34,029 bases of DNA from Olsenella phocaeensis. Lineage in GTDB: Bacteria > Actinomycetota > Coriobacteriia > Coriobacteriales > Atopobiaceae. This document shows, in pieces, positions 32,989 through 34,029 of this stretch. The stretch covers positions 771,076 through 805,104 of the forward strand of contig NZ_LT635494.1 in assembly GCF_900120385.1 (NCBI RefSeq), written 5' to 3'. Each line of letters starts with the position of its first letter. Position 1 is the stretch's first letter. The translations under genes and the position numbers were made by a program. The notes beneath the pieces are model-generated. The model saw only the letters and a program-made list of their open reading frames with translations. It did not search any database and was not told where the DNA came from.

Positions 32989-33101
32989 ACGCGAGAAAGC
33001 GCAAGCGCGAGTGGCGGCTTCCCGAATCGCACGCCACACGGGATTCCCACCTGCGACGAAGCGCCATGAATGCTCCAATCGGACGCCTGCCGGCCTTTCG
33101 C

Positions 33102-33159
33102 TCGACATTAGTTAGCTTTGGTGTACTCTACTTGCCAGCAGGAGTTAACGCGAGTTAAC
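33102..33159 (+). promoter_or_regulatory. predicted promoter of the DUF3793 gene with two metal-regulator-type boxes
   Basis: TCGACA (33102-33107) and TACTCT (33124-33129) are separated by 16 bp. Box GTTAGC-N4-GTGTAC (33111-33126) fills the spacer and touches the -10. Box GTTAAC-N4-GTTAAC (33144-33159), perfectly palindromic in its arms, lies just after the expected start. The arrangement parallels feoA. Confidence 0.6.
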
Positions 33160-33335
33160 AAAAAGCCCCGAGGGCAGGTAAGGACGGCCCGAGGGGAGTG
33201 GGAGGCGCAAAGGCGCGCGACCCACGGCAACTCGTTTATCCCTACCTGGCGCAAGCGGACCCTCTCCCCGTCTTGCGAACAGGTCCTCAAGCGCCGCCCG
33301 CGTCCCCCCTTTCCTGCGCGAGCGGCGCTCTTTTT
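33160..33335 (+). ncRNA. structured leader RNA ending in an intrinsic terminator (riboswitch-like)
   Basis: Helix 1: CCCC-GA-GGGC (33166-33175) with GCCC-GA-GGGG (33187-33196), a symmetric GA/GA internal loop. Helix 2: GTGGG (33198-33202) with CCCAC (33221-33225), enclosing GCGC-AAAG-GCGC. Helix 3: ACCTG and CGCAAG (33244-33255) with CTTGCG and CAGGT (33272-33284). The loop of helix 1 carries CAGGTA (33175-33180), which can instead pair with TACCTG (33243-33248). Then comes the terminator. I could not match it to any riboswitch class I know. The region is non-coding on both strands as far as I can see. Confidence 0.55.
33290..33335 (+). terminator. intrinsic terminator in the DUF3793 leader
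   Basis: AGCGCCGC (33290-33297) pairs with GCGGCGCT (33322-33329), followed by CTTTTTG. It lies upstream of the gene, in the position of an attenuator. A second perfect 10-bp hairpin (33345-33354 with 33368-33377) follows it, 7 bp before the ribosome site AAGGGGTGAT. Confidence 0.8.
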
Positions 33336-33396
33336 GTCACTTTGCCCGGGGACGTCGCCGAGCGCGTCGTCCCCGGGGCTCATAAGGGGTGATCCA

Positions 33397-34029
33397 ATGA
33401 GCGGAAAGAGCGCGATGTCGGTGCGACTGGTCCATGCGCCACTCGAGGGCTGCGACGCGGAGCAGAGCGCCCTCGCGCACGCCTTCGCCACCACCCTCGT
33501 GCGCTGCTGCGCCGCCGTGATCGAGGGGACCAAGCCCGCGGCGCTCTTCTCGTTCAGACCTCCCGCCTGCGACTGTGGGAACGCGGCCTGCCGCAAGGCC
33601 CGCCTGAGGGAGACGATCGCCGCCTACGCGCGCGAGCTTCCCCTCCATGGCCTGGACCTCACCGTCCTCGGCCACGCGGGGGACCGCGTGCAGCTCCTCG
33701 TCTGGCGCTCCTCCCTCGTGGAGGGAATCGTCCGCGACCCGGAGCTCAGCTCCTTCCTCGAGGCGTCGGGCTACCGTTGTGGGAGCGCGTCCGAGCTGGT
33801 GGGCTGCTTCCGCCATCGCCTCGCTGCCTTCCACCTGAGCATCGAGCCGCGCTTCCCCCATGAGGTGGGCGTGCTCCTGGGGTACCCCCTCGAGGACGTC
33901 AGGGGCTACATCTCGGGCGGGCGGGAGACCTGCCGCGGCCCCTGGAAGGCCTATGGCAGCGCCAGCGAGGCGCGTCGCCGCTTCGGGAGGGTGGCCGCGA
34001 GCGAGGAGCGCTGCCGCAGGCGCTTCGCC
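33397..34029 (+). CDS. DUF3793 family protein, 3'-truncated by the window end
   Basis: At least 211 codons, open to the last base. The diagnostic DUF3793 segment is HEVGVLLGYPLEDVRGYISG near residue 160, followed by a Cys-containing stretch (ETCRGPWKAYG) and the SEARRRFGRV tail region. The N-terminal half has several cysteines (CC at about 37-38, CDCGNAAC at about 58-65). The domain's function is unknown; in Firmicutes it is often found beside feoA/feoB and flavodoxin genes, which agrees with the feo-like operator boxes upstream here. ATG 33397 has AAGGGGTGAT at good spacing. The gene sits behind a long structured leader with its own terminator, an unusual feature for this family. Confidence 0.88.
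   Translation, partial: MSGKSAMSVRLVHAPLEGCDAEQSALAHAFATTLVRCCAAVIEGTKPAALFSFRPPACDCGNAACRKARLRETIAAYARELPLHGLDLTVLGHAGDRVQLLVWRSSLVEGIVRDPELSSFLEASGYRCGSASELVGCFRHRLAAFHLSIEPRFPHEVGVLLGYPLEDVRGYISGGRETCRGPWKAYGSASEARRRFGRVAASEERCRRRFA

Noticed and set aside
24069-33086. A 15-bp string (GCGTCCGATTGGAGC) shared by 24069-24083 and, inverted, 33072-33086
   Set aside because: About one such 15-mer match is expected by chance among all pairs in 34 kb on both strands, and the flanks do not match.
33160-33335. c-di-GMP, Mn, NiCo, FMN, cobalamin or T-box identity for the DUF3793 leader
   Set aside because: GGCGCAAAGGC recalls part of the c-di-GMP-I motif, but the rest of that consensus is missing; none of the others matched. 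Left unassigned.

Overview
This is a GC-rich, gene-dense bacterial window with short intergenic gaps. Most gene pairs are separated by strong GC hairpins. The gene content suggests an anaerobic fermenting actinobacterium of the class Coriobacteriia, with Atopobiaceae (Olsenella-like) the best guess. Supporting content is a soluble group-B-type [FeFe] hydrogenase, PEP carboxylase, a FeoA-FeoA-FeoB ferrous iron locus, a DUF438/hemerythrin/PAS protein and a DUF3793 protein. The taxonomic call is inference; no rRNA or other marker gene is present.

Layout. 1-2.2 kb: the 3' end of an RluA-family pseudouridine synthase, then a monomeric [FeFe] hydrogenase. 2.5-7.4 kb (minus strand): an unidentified 102-aa protein, a phosphoglycolate-phosphatase-like HAD enzyme, and a three-gene MacA/MacB-like ABC export operon. 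7.9-13.2 kb (plus): aspS, a CrcB/Fluc fluoride channel, a glutaredoxin-like protein, glycerate kinase and a solo GltD/NfnB-type flavoprotein. 13.2-16.3 kb (minus): an AbiEi/DUF559-like protein with an unusual AT-richer upstream region, and a polysaccharide flippase. 16.5-19.3 kb: ppc. 19.5-23 kb: the Feo locus. 23.1-26.6 kb: an AraC regulator, a small DUF6110-like protein and an atypical P1B-type ATPase. 26.7-29.9 kb: a LolD-like ATPase with a large FtsX-type permease. 30.2-32.7 kb (minus): the DUF438/PAS protein and gpmA. 33.4 kb to the end: a DUF3793 protein cut by the window edge.

The most interesting signal is a recurrent 16-bp imperfect palindrome, GTTAGC-N4-GCTAAC, found only between genes. 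Two copies bracket the feoA promoter. One lies upstream of feoB, with a weaker second copy beside it. One covers the expected start site of the FtsX-type ABC operon, just after a perfect TATAAT. One lies in the 5' UTR of the DUF438/PAS gene. Two bracket a predicted promoter upstream of the DUF3793 gene. The pattern looks like the operator of a DtxR/MntR-type metal repressor and would join five transcription units into one iron or manganese regulon. The regulator itself is not in the window.

A second signal is a leader of about 175 nt, made of several stable helices and ending in an intrinsic terminator, between the DUF3793 promoter and its start codon. It looks like a riboswitch or attenuator, and I could not match it to any class I know.
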